A stretch of 64,000 bases of DNA, taken from assembly GCA_014526335.1 (NCBI GenBank), contig JACTAT010000004.1:96992-160991 (forward strand), read 5' to 3'. Under the pieces are notes generated by a model. That model was not told where the DNA came from, did no database searches, and saw only the letters and a program-made list of their open reading frames with translations. This DNA is from Chrysaora quinquecirrha. Its lineage: Eukaryota; Cnidaria; Scyphozoa; Semaeostomeae; Pelagiidae. A program made the translations under genes and the position numbers. Below, in pieces: positions 12,580-23,512 of the stretch. Each line of letters begins with the position of its first letter. Position 1 is the first letter of the stretch.

Positions 12580-13220
12580 TATTTGCTGATGTTTCCATTT
12601 ATTTACGAGTAAAGTAGATTTCTTATTCCATTTTCGTCAGAAAGGGAAAGGGAGCCTCTTCAGTTGCTCTTTTGACTTTTCTTCAACTTCTGTTGATCTT
12701 CTGAGGTTGCCTCTGTTTCAAGCGTCTCAGCGTTGCCTAGGTACCAAATTTAACCGCGAAATTTGAAAAGTCTTCCATTCATTCCTCGTTGGTTTTGCAT
12801 GTAAATATAGTAAAAACCTAAGTCACAATCACAGCTAAAATATCATGTGACAAGGACTAAATAAATTGTCCTTTTCCCCCTCCCCCAAATATCAATGTTG
12901 TTGAGTTGGTTTTTGGTGTTGAGCTTGCATGAATTCAAAATAGTTTTTTTTATTAGTTTCTTTTTTAATTCCTTATTTAACTTTTTCTTTGTTTTGAACA
13001 ATGTTTTTAAGAATAGGCTTTTTAGATTGATTTGTATAGCTATTATATAGTTTTTTTAGGAGAAGATTTTATAGAATTCAAAATAGCAACGACCCAACAT
13101 GAGGGGTTTTTCTCATCACAAAGAAGCCCATTTGTGACAAATATTTTGTCTGTGATTGTAGACAACTCACAAATAAAATTGCTGGCAGTGACAGTCGTAT
13201 TTTATACGAGTTTATAAATA
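12580..13220 (-). promoter_or_regulatory. Region upstream of the first dynein exon; no defined element
   Basis: This is the only sequence in the window upstream of a plausible dynein start codon (minus strand, 12579), so the promoter and 5' UTR should lie here. I see no convincing TATA box or initiator and no coding potential. The label rests on position only. Confidence 0.3.
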
Positions 13221-13249
13221 CATTAAAGCTTGTGGTAGGGAATTAATAT

Positions 13250-13620
13250 GAGGGTCCAGATGGGGGTTTAATGTTAAGTGTAATTGGACAAATTTCTAAA
13301 CTGTTAAGTGTTATAGAAGCAAAAATTTTACAGTTAACTGTTATATTAAATTTTATAGAGATTTAAGAGTTACACAGTATGTTTCATCATTTTCTTCTTT
13401 ATTATCGTCATCATCATCATCAATGATGGTAAAATCATAATCATCATTATCATTATCATTATCACTATCATCATCATCATCATCTTCATCGTTTCGTCAT
13501 CATCATCATAATCGTCAATCAATCAAGGTATCATTGTCATCGTCATAATCATAATGATCGAAACCATGATCATGATTGTCAGTATTGTCATCATCATTAT
13601 CATCATCATCATCATCATCG

Positions 13621-13683
<63 letters not shown>

Positions 13684-13994
13684 GCAATATCATCATCAAT
13701 ATGAAGGTAATTTATCAAAACTATCATCACGATCGTCACCATCATCATACATCGGTGGACGAAATCATGAAAAAGTTAGTCAGCAACCTCAAAAAGAAAA
13801 AAATGTGGCAAGATTTTGTAAAACCAAGTCATTTTCCTTACATAAATGGTGGGTTTACTGTACCGTGGCATCACTAGCTGCTGCACAAATAATTTAACTG
13901 TTAGATGTTTTTCGGCTTAATATTAAGTGTTAAATGTTATTTCATGAAATTTTTTGAAGTTGACTGTTTTGTTGACCCCCCCATCTGGACCCTC
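13250..13994. mobile_element. Non-autonomous TIR element with 6-bp target duplication
   Basis: The element starts GAGGGTCCAGATGGGGG and ends with the reverse complement of that 17-mer. It is flanked by TAATAT at 13244-13249 and 13995-14000. The related copy at 23.2 kb has a single uninterrupted TTAATAT at the same place, which serves as the empty site. Inside are an ATC microsatellite and repeated GTTAAGTGTTA-type words near both ends. No transposase frame is present. Confidence 0.85.
13386..13750. repeat. (ATC)n trinucleotide microsatellite
   Basis: The core from about 13600 to 13682 is almost pure ATC. The flanks are degenerate CAT/ATC triplets. It lies inside the TIR element at 13250-13994. 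The poly-Asp and poly-Ile frames it creates are not genes. Confidence 0.95.
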
Positions 13995-14210
13995 TAATAT
14001 GGAGATCGCAGCCCACAGCGTCTGTAGGTCTGTGGGAAAAATGGCTTGAAATTAGGGTTCTAAGCCATTGCGTTATTAGTTATTCAGCTTGTCTTTGTCT
14101 TCGTAACTTCTAAAAAAGTTTTATTATCCTTCCAAAAGCTAGAAGGGGTAATAAAGGAAGATGGAATCAGAGAAGGGATTGGATATAAACATAGCTTTTG
14201 AACTGTATAA

Positions 14211-14696
14211 ATATAAACTATATAAACTATATAAACTATATAAACTATATAAACTATATAAACTATATAAACTATATAAACTATATAAACTATATAAACT
14301 ATATAAACTATATAAACTATATAAACTATATAAACTATATAAACTATATAAACTATATAAACTATATAAACTATATAAACTATATAAACTATATAAACTA
14401 TATAAACTATATAAACTATATAAACTATATAAACTATATAAACTATATAAACTATATAAACTATATAAACTATATAAACTATATAAACTATATAAACTAT
14501 ATAAACTATATAAACTATATAAACTATATAAACTATATAAACTATATAAACTATATAAACTATATAAACTATATAAACTATATAAACTATATAAACTATA
14601 TAAACTATATAAACTATATAAACTATATAAACTATATGAACCATATAAACTATATAAACTATATAAGCTATATAAACTATATAAACTATATAAACT
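14211..14696. repeat. 9-bp minisatellite, unit ACTATATAA, about 54 copies
   Basis: The array is nearly perfect, with a few variant units near its right end (TATGAACCA around 14637, TATAAGCTA around 14668). Because the period is three codons and the unit contains no stop in several frames, long frames of KLY, INY and IVY repeats appear on both strands. They carry no coding signal. The sister copy at about 23440 has essentially one unit. Confidence 0.97.
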
Positions 14697-14761
14697 GCTC
14701 TGGAGGATTAAAATGATTTCAAATATCGGCATTTTTCTGAATGATGAGATATATACATTGT

Positions 14762-16258
14762 GTGTTATTTTGTTTTGCGAATTTATGATGAAATTCTTGT
14801 GCTAAACTTTTACAACTTGGCAAATACAAATGTTGCATTAATACAACCTCTAGAGTGTGTCTCCCAATTTCATCAATTCTACTCAACTCGCATATTTCTT
14901 CTTATATTGCGAATTATTAAAAAAAAGAATGACAGAAGATTCAAAAGCAAAAGGCAGAAATTGAAACGCTTCTACACCAAACGAGTAAAAGGAGGATTTC
15001 CATTCAGTGCATTTTGTAGCGCGCGCAAAAAGCCCATGCATCGAAGTATTTTATAGAAAGCTGATTGAATAAAGGAAAAAGTTTAGTATATTTGGACTCT
15101 AGATATCCACATTCCCTTACCTTCCACTTACTCCATTCCCCTATTCTCCATTTTAGAAGCAGCCGAGTCTGAAAAGGTCCAATTATCTCAAAACCACAGT
15201 CAAAACCATAGAAACGCTAAATAAAATATATTTTGTTTTGTTTTTTGTTTGAGCGGTTGTTCGGTAAGTTTTAAGCTTCTCAAAAAGAATATAACTTAGT
15301 TTACATTCAATTACAATGGAGATTTTGATTTTGGAACATATAACAATGTATATAGCTCGAATCACAATTTATTAGTTTCATCTTATATGCAATGCAATAA
15401 ACAAGAACAGTAAGTAGGAATGAAACTGATGCGTTTTTTTAATAATGTCTGAATTTTGATAACTACATTCCAACTATAATTTCAGTAGAACCTTTAATTT
15501 GGTAGTACTAGTGGTGTTGCCAGACATGCAACATTGGAGGGGCAAAGGACGGTAGGCTAAAAAGTGCCGAGTCAGCACTTTTTTTAACTTTTGAATCAAA
15601 CATTTCAGAAACCATACGATTAAGGGCACATGTTTTCACTACAGAATTCTTTCTGGAAGTTTTTAACTTTTGAATCAAACATTTCAGAAACCATACGATT
15701 AAGGGCACATGTTTTCACTACAGAATTCTTTCTGGAAGTTTTCCTCAGGTGACTAAATAACTGAAATGTATAAAATGTGTAAACAGGTCTTACTACCATA
15801 ACTTTTTGCATGTTCGAATTATACAAATACCACTAAAGGGGGTCCTAGCAATAAGCAAGAATCCATCTAATAGCCGTGTATAGTCCTTGTACAGTGATTT
15901 CCAACTTAATTAAGCAAGTCTAGTACATTTTCGGCCTTATAAGTGTTCGTATAGTCGTTCGGCCGGTTTCTCAATATTTGTATTGTCGCGCACGTACATT
16001 GTAAAATGGTGCGGTAAACAGCTCACTTTCTTTTTATTCATGCAACTTTGTTCTTTCAATCGACAACGCAGTGTATTGTATAGTAAAATGCATAGCCGTT
16101 TTGCCAGAGCATTACACTTCGCTAGAATTCCGAAGCTAGAATCTATAGTGAAAGTCTAGCGAAAAATCTAGTCGTTTAGCAGGGGCTTTGCCCTAACCAA
16201 AAAGTTGAACTTTAAAGAAAATATGTTGTTTAAATTATTTCTTGACAAATATCAACAT
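14762..16258. other. Non-coding stretch with one short tandem duplication
   Basis: No gene recognised. The only structure I see is the exact tandem duplication of about 79 bp at 15582-15739. The rest is AT-rich unique-looking sequence. Confidence 0.5.
15582..15739. repeat. Tandem duplication, ~79-bp unit, two copies
   Basis: Two adjacent, apparently identical units contain AACTTTTGAATCAAAC and end TTTCTTTCTGGAAG-like sequence. Perfect identity by eye indicates a recent duplication or an assembly stutter. Confidence 0.85.
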
Positions 16259-17612
16259 TGATGGTTATTACATCGTATCGGTACGATGCAGATACAAAGA
16301 TTCGGAGCAGTGCGGTGCAGATACAAAGATTCGGAGTCAGGAGGTTGAAATGAAATTTTAAAATTGATAATAAAGCCATTTAACAATTAACAATTTGAAT
16401 ATATAAGCTCTATTGACTATGGTTCAGGGTTTGCGGGTACTCTTTAAAACCTGCTTCACAAAGAGAATTTAAAAGTAGTTGCATTCTATTGCTATAGAGA
16501 TACTGTAAACAAATAGTCTCAACACAAATCCAAAAGTTCATCTTAAGTCATTCCTTTGTTGATTTTCATGCTTTATTCATCTCAACATTATTCTAATATT
16601 ATAACACCTGAATAAAAAAATAATACCACAACCAGCACAGAAAGCTCTGCGTTTTTATAATTGCATTCTCGAAAGATATTTAATTTCCATGGTGGTATAA
16701 TATCAGTAAAATTCTCCGTAAAATCGTTCAGACGCAACAACTTATTTATATCTGGAATAAGAGTGTAAATTTCTTTAACTTGCACCTAACGTATGTGAAG
16801 TGTTAAGACTTAACAACACTCTTAACTTAAGCTACAGTACTTTGTTCTTCTTGTCTTTCAATACCTTATTAAACATTCAGATGGTATAAGATTGATTTAA
16901 GAATAATTTTATGCTCCAAAAATATCAAGAAAATTGATGATCTGCTTGGAGGAATGTGTATTGTCTAGAAATTGTATAGGGTACATGACAAATCTTTTGG
17001 AGCGATTTCATCATGAAAACGGGTTTAGTGCGGAGCTGAGGGGAATTCTGGGCCGACTGCCGACCAAATAAATTATTCACAAAGGCTTACCTTGCATTTT
17101 TCTTACAAAGCACATAATAACTGTATCCGTATTCACTGCTTTAAATCACCTGATAAGACTGGTCTGAGACGGTAACGCATTCTCGACAGGTAAGTCAAAT
17201 CATATAGCTTACAGAATATCTTTCACTTTGTTTAATATGATTTAATATCAAACATTAAGCCTGCACGTATGCAGCTCTGAAGCTTTCAACGTTTATTTTT
17301 CTTAGGGCAGCCTGAACGTTAAATCTTAATTCAAACGCTTAATAGAAAAATCCCTGTATTTTCTTATTAACTTTGCTTCAGCCAGGGATGTAAGCATTTT
17401 CCTTTTTTAGATTTTTCTCGCTAGGGATACACTTGTTTGAGAGATTTTTAGAAAAACGTTATCCTAGCAATCTAGCAGGTAGAAACAAGCTCAATGGAAT
17501 CTACTTGGTAATCTACACCTTGAAAGCCCATCCTAGTTAAAAAAGCTGGAAGTTGTGCCGTTGTGCCCTTGCACAGTTGTCGGCATAAGATGCGAAGATT
17601 TTTGATGCCATG
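16259..17612 (+). repeat. Direct segmental duplication, copy 1
   Basis: Collinear with 23765-26305. Shared landmarks include GTGCAGATACAAAGATTC, ACCACAACCAGCACAGAAA, GTCTAGAAATTGTATA and GGTCTGAGACGGTAA. Copy 1 lacks the two insertions that lengthen copy 2. No coding potential is seen. Confidence 0.85.
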
Positions 17613-17959
17613 ATATAATTTTCTGTGAACTATTATTAGCGTGAATTGGGATTGCAAAGTTGACAATTTTCAATACATTTTTCTATATTCTGGGTCAGGA
17701 ACATTAAAAACATTGCCAAATAGCGTCACAAATGTAAAAACGATAATTCGAAGAGGAATGAACCGGAAACTCAATCATCCACATATTGCTGCTTGTTATT
17801 AATGCAGTCTGAACCATATTTCCTCGAATGTGCGTTCCCCATGTTGTCATTGTTGTCATTTTATTTTAAATCGATTTGGGCATTACATAGATTTACCACA
17901 CGAAACAAGTCTACATTGATTTTACTCCAATTACATATTAATTACAAATCTAAATAATT

Positions 17960-18165
17960 GTTGGATTTAGGCTAGATTTACATTGTGGACCAAACTATTT
18001 CTTCATATTCCGTATAAGGATGTATAAGTTTCCATCTAACTTCATATTAATAGGTACATTGTTCCAGATCCGTGGTGCGAGAGATTTTGAACTGTTGGAC
18101 CCGACAGTTGTTTGGTTCGGTCTTATTTTTGGATATTTTATTCTCTTCGTGTAGGGTATAGCATT
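17960..18165 (-). pseudogene. LINE (non-LTR retrotransposon) 3' coding fragment
   Basis: Reading the minus strand gives a short frame with SLAPRIWNNVP followed by a stop. This is the pattern at the extreme C terminus of CR1/L2/Jockey-type reverse transcriptases (APRIWN-LP). Only about 50 residues remain and no RT catalytic core is present. Confidence 0.6.
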
Positions 18166-18275
18166 GGTTTTTTTTTTAAAAACATCATGCCTTGCAGAGA
18201 GCTCTTAGACTGGTGCCATTTTTATGTTTGAAGAATGAAAACATTATGCAGAGTTTTTGACCAAATGGAAGGAAT

Positions 18276-18312
18276 ATACCTACATACCTACCTACCTACC
18301 TAACTACCTACC
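18276..18312. repeat. (TACC)n tetranucleotide microsatellite
   Basis: A short run of TACC units, with TACA and TAAC variants, next to AT-rich DNA. Confidence 0.85.
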
Positions 18313-18958
18313 AAGAATCAGGAATTTTGTAACAAAAGATTGGAATTTCTATTCTCTGTACACACAATTTAGACAATCATTGAGTTGAATTAGTTATTTT
18401 AATTGCAATTCAAATGCATACAATCAAAAGAATCGAAGTTGTTGTTATGAATCTACGACATTTGGCACGAGTTTGAACAACAAACTCATCAGGAAGCCAT
18501 TATGGAGAACGCGCTAAAATCTGGAACAAACAATAAAGCTGGGAACTGTTAAGATCGACAAAAGCAAGGAGACATCTCATGAGAGAACATGCGCTCATAC
18601 ACGTTTTTTTTTATAAGGAACCTTTGGTCTGAGTTGAGGCTGGAGTTTTTTAAATTTTCAACAAAATGAGGCTGAAAGTTCCTTATACTGTTCCTTGTTG
18701 TGGGATATGTATAAATACTAATTTTCACAGCAAATTCTTAGAAACTTTTCTTCATTTCTAACTTTAAGTATAAATGGAGCCTTTTGGGGAAGAACGATAG
18801 GAAATATATTGTTATTCTTTTATTTTTCTGTACAAATCGTCTTGTTCTTTAAAAAAGAGTTTTTTAGTATTTCATCCGAGCCTCGACAGTTCCTTAAAGT
18901 TCCTTAATTTTTTGGGAATTTTCAGCCTCGAGTTCCTTATAAAGGTGTTCCTTATAAA

Positions 18959-21022
18959 GAGGGGTACTTCGGGGGGGTCCCAATACCGCAATACCGGGCC
19001 AAAAAATCGCCGAATCCCGAATATCGCACGAAAAAATTGCAAAATACCGCAAATTGCTGAAAACTAAAATATCAGTATTGTTAATGTGATTATGACACAG
19101 AACACCAGTGTATAAGAATTTGAATCCATCTTTAATAGCTACATTTGTCCCATTCTCTCTCCAGATCCGTAGTTAGGTCATGTTAAGCTGGACTAGGGAG
19201 CAAAGCGAGCGAAATTTGGGGTCTGGGGTTAGCCACAATAAAATTTTTGGACCACGCCCTCTAGAATGCCGGGAAACGCCCTTTAGTGTGCCGGGAAACG
19301 CCCTATTTTGGATAAAATGAAAGAATATCCTCGTTTTGGCAGAGATGAAACAGTCAATGAGCAGGAAAGAACTTAATAAGAGCGTAATTATAAACTCAAG
19401 AACCCAGGGTAAAACTCAATTTTAGAAAATTTTGGTTAAAAACTGGTCTCGTGTATTGCTTAACTTGTTATTATATGTCTTCTTGCTGTTTGTCTTGGAA
19501 TTTTACCTGGTTGGAGTAAAATTCGTTTCAGACCGAATCTTGCTCCCACTGTATGCACCGACAACGCTTCCTAGTGGTAGCCTAGTTGCCAGGGGCGCAC
19601 ATTAGTGGGATGTGGGTGTGACACCCCCCCAATATTTTGTCAGTCGGTCCAGAAATTTTACCTTATTGGCAACGTCAGTCTAAAACTTTGATTAGTTGTT
19701 AGTCCAAAACTCAGACAAATTTGAAAAGTTTGGACCAGGAAAGTTCTCAGAAATTTTCGAGTCTTTCTGTAAAATTATGAGCGAAGAACTGATATATCTA
19801 ACGATCACAATCGATCCAGGACAGTTAAAATTGAATTCGGTCGCATGAGAATTGGAAAATAGTCAGTACGGGACCAACACAGCGTTTTAGACGAAAACGA
19901 TGAACATAAATCACTATGGGAATGCGTAGAGCACTCTGAGACGCTTGTTTTTTTAAATTGTTGCTTGCCTAATTACGTATACTGTCTTTCCTTTCGGGAA
20001 AAGTCATTGGCAATTGGACATCTAAAGAGGCCCAGACGGTTCCTAAAGTCTTAGTCTGTCCCATCTACGTTTACGCCCCCAAAAAATATTCTAGATTTGC
20101 GCCCCTGCTAGTTGCTCAAGAAGAGACGCACATTCTTGCATTTTGGTAATAATTCTTATCGAGTTAACTTGGAGATCGCAAATGTAGACAACACGAACAA
20201 GTTCAGTGCAATGCCAACTGGCTGCATGAACTCACAACACGATACAGGATTAGTAGCTAATATTTCATTCCTGGCCTTTTTTTATCAGTTAAAAGAACAA
20301 CTTCTGTATGATCTCAAAGATTGCAAACGTCTTGTCATTAATAAAGTGCACACCGAAAAGGGTACATCTGCAGGGCTCATTCAAGTGACTTAAAATCAAG
20401 ATGCGTACATTATTTGCAGGGCTCACCGGGTGCTGGCCTTAGATATTCCAACATCATTGGAAATATAAAGGAATCATTATTAGCATAAACTTACACATCA
20501 CTGCAAACAGTGTCAGTCAAAAACGTCACTCACTTTTTCACATTTCAAGCCTACTGCATCGATGTTTAGTCGTGGAACCAAAATGCAAAATCGCGCAACG
20601 AAAATGTAAAATCGCGAAAAAAAATTGTAAAATCAACTAACCAAACGCAACCAAAATGCATCGTCGTGGAACAGAAATGTAAAGTCATGAAGTAAACAGA
20701 AAGATATCACAAATTACTGTCGAAAAAGTCATATCTTTGGCCGGTTCTGTGCGCCAAAACAATTACACTGGTTGAATTTCACAATTCAATACATTAATCT
20801 TCTCTTCATTTCGACTTCCTTTCTTGTATTGATGTCTGGTAACTCTTAAGTTTTTTCTTCTGCTATGGCTCTTTAGCTGTTCCTTTCAAGGTTCGTAAAA
20901 TACCGAATACCGCGCTGTGAAATTTCAATACCGCAATACCGCCTGGTTTTTCCTTCAATACCGAAATACCGCGCATATTTTACCCCCGATACCGCAATAC
21001 CGCAAACCCCGAAGTACCCCTC
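18959..21022. mobile_element. 2.06-kb TIR element with 6-bp target duplication TATAAA
   Basis: A perfect 16-bp TIR GAGGGGTACTTCGGGG begins at 18959, and its reverse complement ends at 21022. TATAAA flanks both ends (18953-18958 and 21023-21028). Both subterminal regions are packed with the word AATACCGC (18980-19060 and 20905-21005). No transposase frame is visible. A hAT-like element is nested at 19590-20107. The 6-bp AT-rich target duplication resembles that of the element at 13250, so the two may belong to one superfamily. Confidence 0.85.
19590..20107. mobile_element. Non-autonomous hAT-like element
   Basis: Flanked by a perfect 8-bp direct repeat CTAGTTGC (19582-19589 and 20108-20115), the hallmark target-duplication length of hAT. 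The ends are CAGGGGCGCAC and GCGCCCCTG, inverted and starting CAGGGG as many hAT termini do. 518 bp long, no transposase. Nested in the element at 18959-21022. Confidence 0.87.
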
Positions 21023-21039
21023 TATAAATAAAAAACGTT

Positions 21040-21410
21040 TAATCCTAAACTTATAATGAAGGCTCGCCTACTACTTCATGTAAGATATCATAACATATCC
21101 CGTCCTAAGATAATAAAGATATCAAAGTCAGTGTCTTTGGCACAACAGAACAACTATAACAATGTATCAAAGTATCAAGTAAATATTAGTGTCAAAATAT
21201 AGAGTAAGGATCTGCAAACTCTTCCAAATGACGTGGTCTTTGAACAGTGCGGCCTGATCTGGTTCCTTTCAGATTGTGTGAGGGATCGACTTGCATAAGC
21301 AACTGGATGCTCAGTTCAGTTCAATTCAGTTCAGTTTCATTTTAAAATTCAACAAGCATACAATTTACTAATATACTAACAAAAACTACTTGCCGTCCTT
21401 GGGGATGCTG
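21040..21410. other. Non-coding stretch
   Basis: No gene or element recognised. A run of TTCAGTTCAGTTCA-type pentamers lies at about 21310-21335. Confidence 0.4.
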
Positions 21411-21787
21411 CTGCTAAATAATGGCACCAAGACCTTGGCTAGATGCATCTGCCTGTATCCGAGTGGGCAGCGAGGGATAAAAAAACTTTAGTACTCGGTT
21501 CGAAGTAATGATTTCTTTTAGTTTGTTGATGGCATTTTTCTGTGATGTGACGAATGAGTAGAGGACATTTTTCTCAAGTAGGTTTCTCAGTGGTGCTGTG
21601 AGATCTGAGAGGTTGGGTATGAATTTTCCCAAATAAGTTACCATGCCTAAGAAGCGCTGTAGCTACTGGCTCTGGTATGCTCATAATTGCTACTATTTTT
21701 TCTGGATCCGTGTCAATCGCATCTGCTGATATTGTGTGACCTAGAAAGGTTGTGGTTTGGACCTTAAACTTGCACTTAGCTTTGTTG
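21411..21787 (-). pseudogene. Decayed gypsy reverse transcriptase / RNase H fragment
   Basis: On the minus strand, FLGHTISADAI and DPEKIVAIM are followed, after a frame change near PEPVA, by LGMVTYLGKFIPNLSDLTAP, then LLEKN and the RNase H start ADASSQGLGAI and a stop. The order matches the RT connection and start of RNase H in Metaviridae. It is a different lineage from the intact element at the window start. One frameshift and truncation at both ends mark it as dead. Confidence 0.85.
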
Positions 21788-22068
21788 AGTTATTGTTTTA
21801 TTGTTGAAACGTTTTATTTTAGTTGGTATTATTGCTTGAACGCCCAGAAAACATTAGAAACGAAGCAGCAATCTTTGTCCTTGGTCCAAGGTCGTAGACG
21901 TATTACCTGGGTCCCAGTTATCGCTCATGAGACCGAGGCCAACACTTAAACGAGATCGCTCAAACAAGTAGTTGTAGCGGGGTGTCGGAGTAATGGAGGA
22001 GCGGAAACTAACGACTCAAGCAATAAGTCTACCAAGGTCGCCAGGTCGTGCTGGAAGAAATTCGGAAG

Positions 22069-22616
22069 GTTCACGCTAGCGTATCTATAATCACTCTGTG
22101 GTGGATTATCACTACTGTGGTGGTACTATTTGCGTACTGTGGTGGTAGTTTCTGCGTACTGTGGTGGATAATCACTACTTGTGGTTGGTTACTATGCTTG
22201 CGGTGGTGGCAGTTTTGGAGTACTGTGGTGGATAATCACTACTGTGGTGGTACTATTTGCGTACTGTGGTGGTAGTTTTTGCGTACTGTGGTGGATAATC
22301 ACTACTTGTGGTGGGTTATAATGCTTTATGTGGTGAATACTAAAACATAGTAAACTCTATAGATCAAGCAAGAAAAAACCACAAAATCCACCACAGTACG
22401 CCAAAACTGCCACCACCGCAAGCATAGTAACCCACCACAAGTAGTGATTATCCACGACAGTACGCCAAAACTGACACCACCGCAAGCATAGTAACCCACC
22501 ACAAGTAGTGATTATCCACCACAGTACGCAGAAACTACCACCACAGTACGCAAATAGTACCACCACAGTATTGATTATCCACCACAGTAGCGATTATAGA
22601 CTCGCTAGCGTGAGGT
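22069..22616. mobile_element. Fold-back element built of CCACCACAGTA words
   Basis: Two arms (about 22069-22340 and 22365-22616) are inverted copies of each other. The outer ends are CACGCTAGCG and CGCTAGCGTG followed by TATAATC-type sequence. Each arm is itself a partial tandem of a unit of roughly 120 bp carrying TGTGGTGGATAATCACTAC and GCGGTGGTGGCAG. The Cys/Trp-rich frames on both strands are by-products of the repeat. Confidence 0.85.
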
Positions 22617-22812
22617 TATAAAAGATAATTTTGAGGTCACAGAAAGGTGTTGCTTTTCTGAACCCCGATACAAACACGACTTAATTTTCAAAGTTTTGTT
22701 TCTGTCTAAATAAAGAGCAGTTTCTGGGAACTTTGTCTGCGAAAATCAATGCCAAGGAAAAAGTATTCGTTTTATTGTATCAACATTAAAGAAATTAACG
22801 AGGCCTTGATTA

Positions 22813-23189
22813 GAAACTTTTTTTATAAGAAACTAAGATTTTTGTTCAGTACTCAAAGTTTCTTAGTTTTTGGAAAAATTTGGTACTGAAAGTTTCTTAG
22901 CAGTTTCTTAGAATCAAAATTTTTTCGTGGCAAACCAGGTAGTTGACACTAAAATTTTACAAATAGAAGAAGCAATACAATTCACGTTTACATCAGCTGT
23001 TTTTTCTGCAAAGATAGACACTTATGGTGCAACAGAAGTTTGTTTCTCGATGCTTCATTTCTAATTCTAAAGATTCTTGAGACCTGTGAGTTTCTTACCA
23101 TTTTTGGTCGAGTACTGAAAGTTTCTTAACCAATATTGATCTCAGTACTGAGTTTCTTATAAACGGGTTTCTTATAAAAAAAATGAGTG
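22813..23189. mobile_element. TA-flanked TIR element, word TTTCTTA
   Basis: The right end TTATAAAAAAAATGAGTG is followed by TA. The left end GAAACTTTTTTTATAAG is preceded by TA and is more diverged. The word GTTTCTTA recurs about seven times, often next to AGTACTGAAA. 377 bp, no coding capacity. Confidence 0.75.
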
Positions 23190-23216
23190 TATACGAATAT
23201 ACGAATTTACAATTAC

Positions 23217-23512
23217 ATTTAAGCTTGTGGGAGGGAATTAATATATAGAGGTCACAGCCCACAGCGTCTGTGGGAAAAATGGCTTCACTTTAGGGTCCTA
23301 AGCCTTTGCGTTATTAGTTATTCGGCTTGTCTTTGTCTTCGTAATTTCTAAAAAAATCTACTTTTCTTTCTAAAAGCTAGAACGGGTGATAAAGGAACAT
23401 GATATCGGAGAAGGGATTAGAAATAAACATAGCTTTTTATATAAACTGCACTGAAGGATTTAAATGATTTCAAACATCGGTATTTTTCTGAATGATGAGA
23501 TATATACATTGT
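23217..23512 (+). repeat. Dispersed repeat, copy B (unexpanded)
   Basis: Homologous to 13221-14761 but without the TIR insertion (single TTAATAT at the site) and with a single TATATAAAC where copy A has a 54-unit array. Confidence 0.88.

Larger units (their letters stand above)
13221..14761 (+). repeat. Dispersed repeat, copy A, carrying a TIR insertion and an expanded minisatellite
   Basis: Its outer parts match 23217-23512: AAGCTTGTGG and GGGAATTAATAT at the left, CACAGCCCACAGCGTCTG-like and TTATTCGGCTTGTCTTTG-like sequence in the middle, and GATGAGATATATACATTG at the right. Copy A is about 1.2 kb longer because it holds a TIR element at 13250-13994 and a 9-bp array at 14211-14696. Confidence 0.85.
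18600..21039. mobile_element. TA-flanked TIR element, word TTCCTTA, interrupted by a nested element
   Basis: The left end CACGTTTTTTTTTATAAGG is preceded by TA. The right end TAAATAAAAAACGTT is followed by TA. A 2064-bp element at 18959-21022 has landed within the right TIR. Without it the element is about 370 bp. The word GTTCCTTA occurs six or more times inside and in the TIR. Sister elements are at 22813, 25379, 48221, 49187 and 55711. Confidence 0.75.

Noticed and set aside
13515..13877. Poly-Asp (minus) and poly-Ile (plus) frames
   Set aside because: Produced by the ATC microsatellite inside a TIR element.
13386..14696. CRISPR-like array
   Set aside because: The repeats are contiguous micro- and minisatellites without spacers, in a eukaryotic genome.
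14084..14805. Long open frames of KLY, INY, IVY and SLY repeats on both strands
   Set aside because: They are the six-frame reading of a 9-bp minisatellite whose period is a multiple of three; no non-repeat coding sequence supports them.
22048..22566. Cys/Trp-rich proteins on both strands
   Set aside because: Mirror readings of the fold-back element; the same peptide appears on both strands because the arms are inverted.
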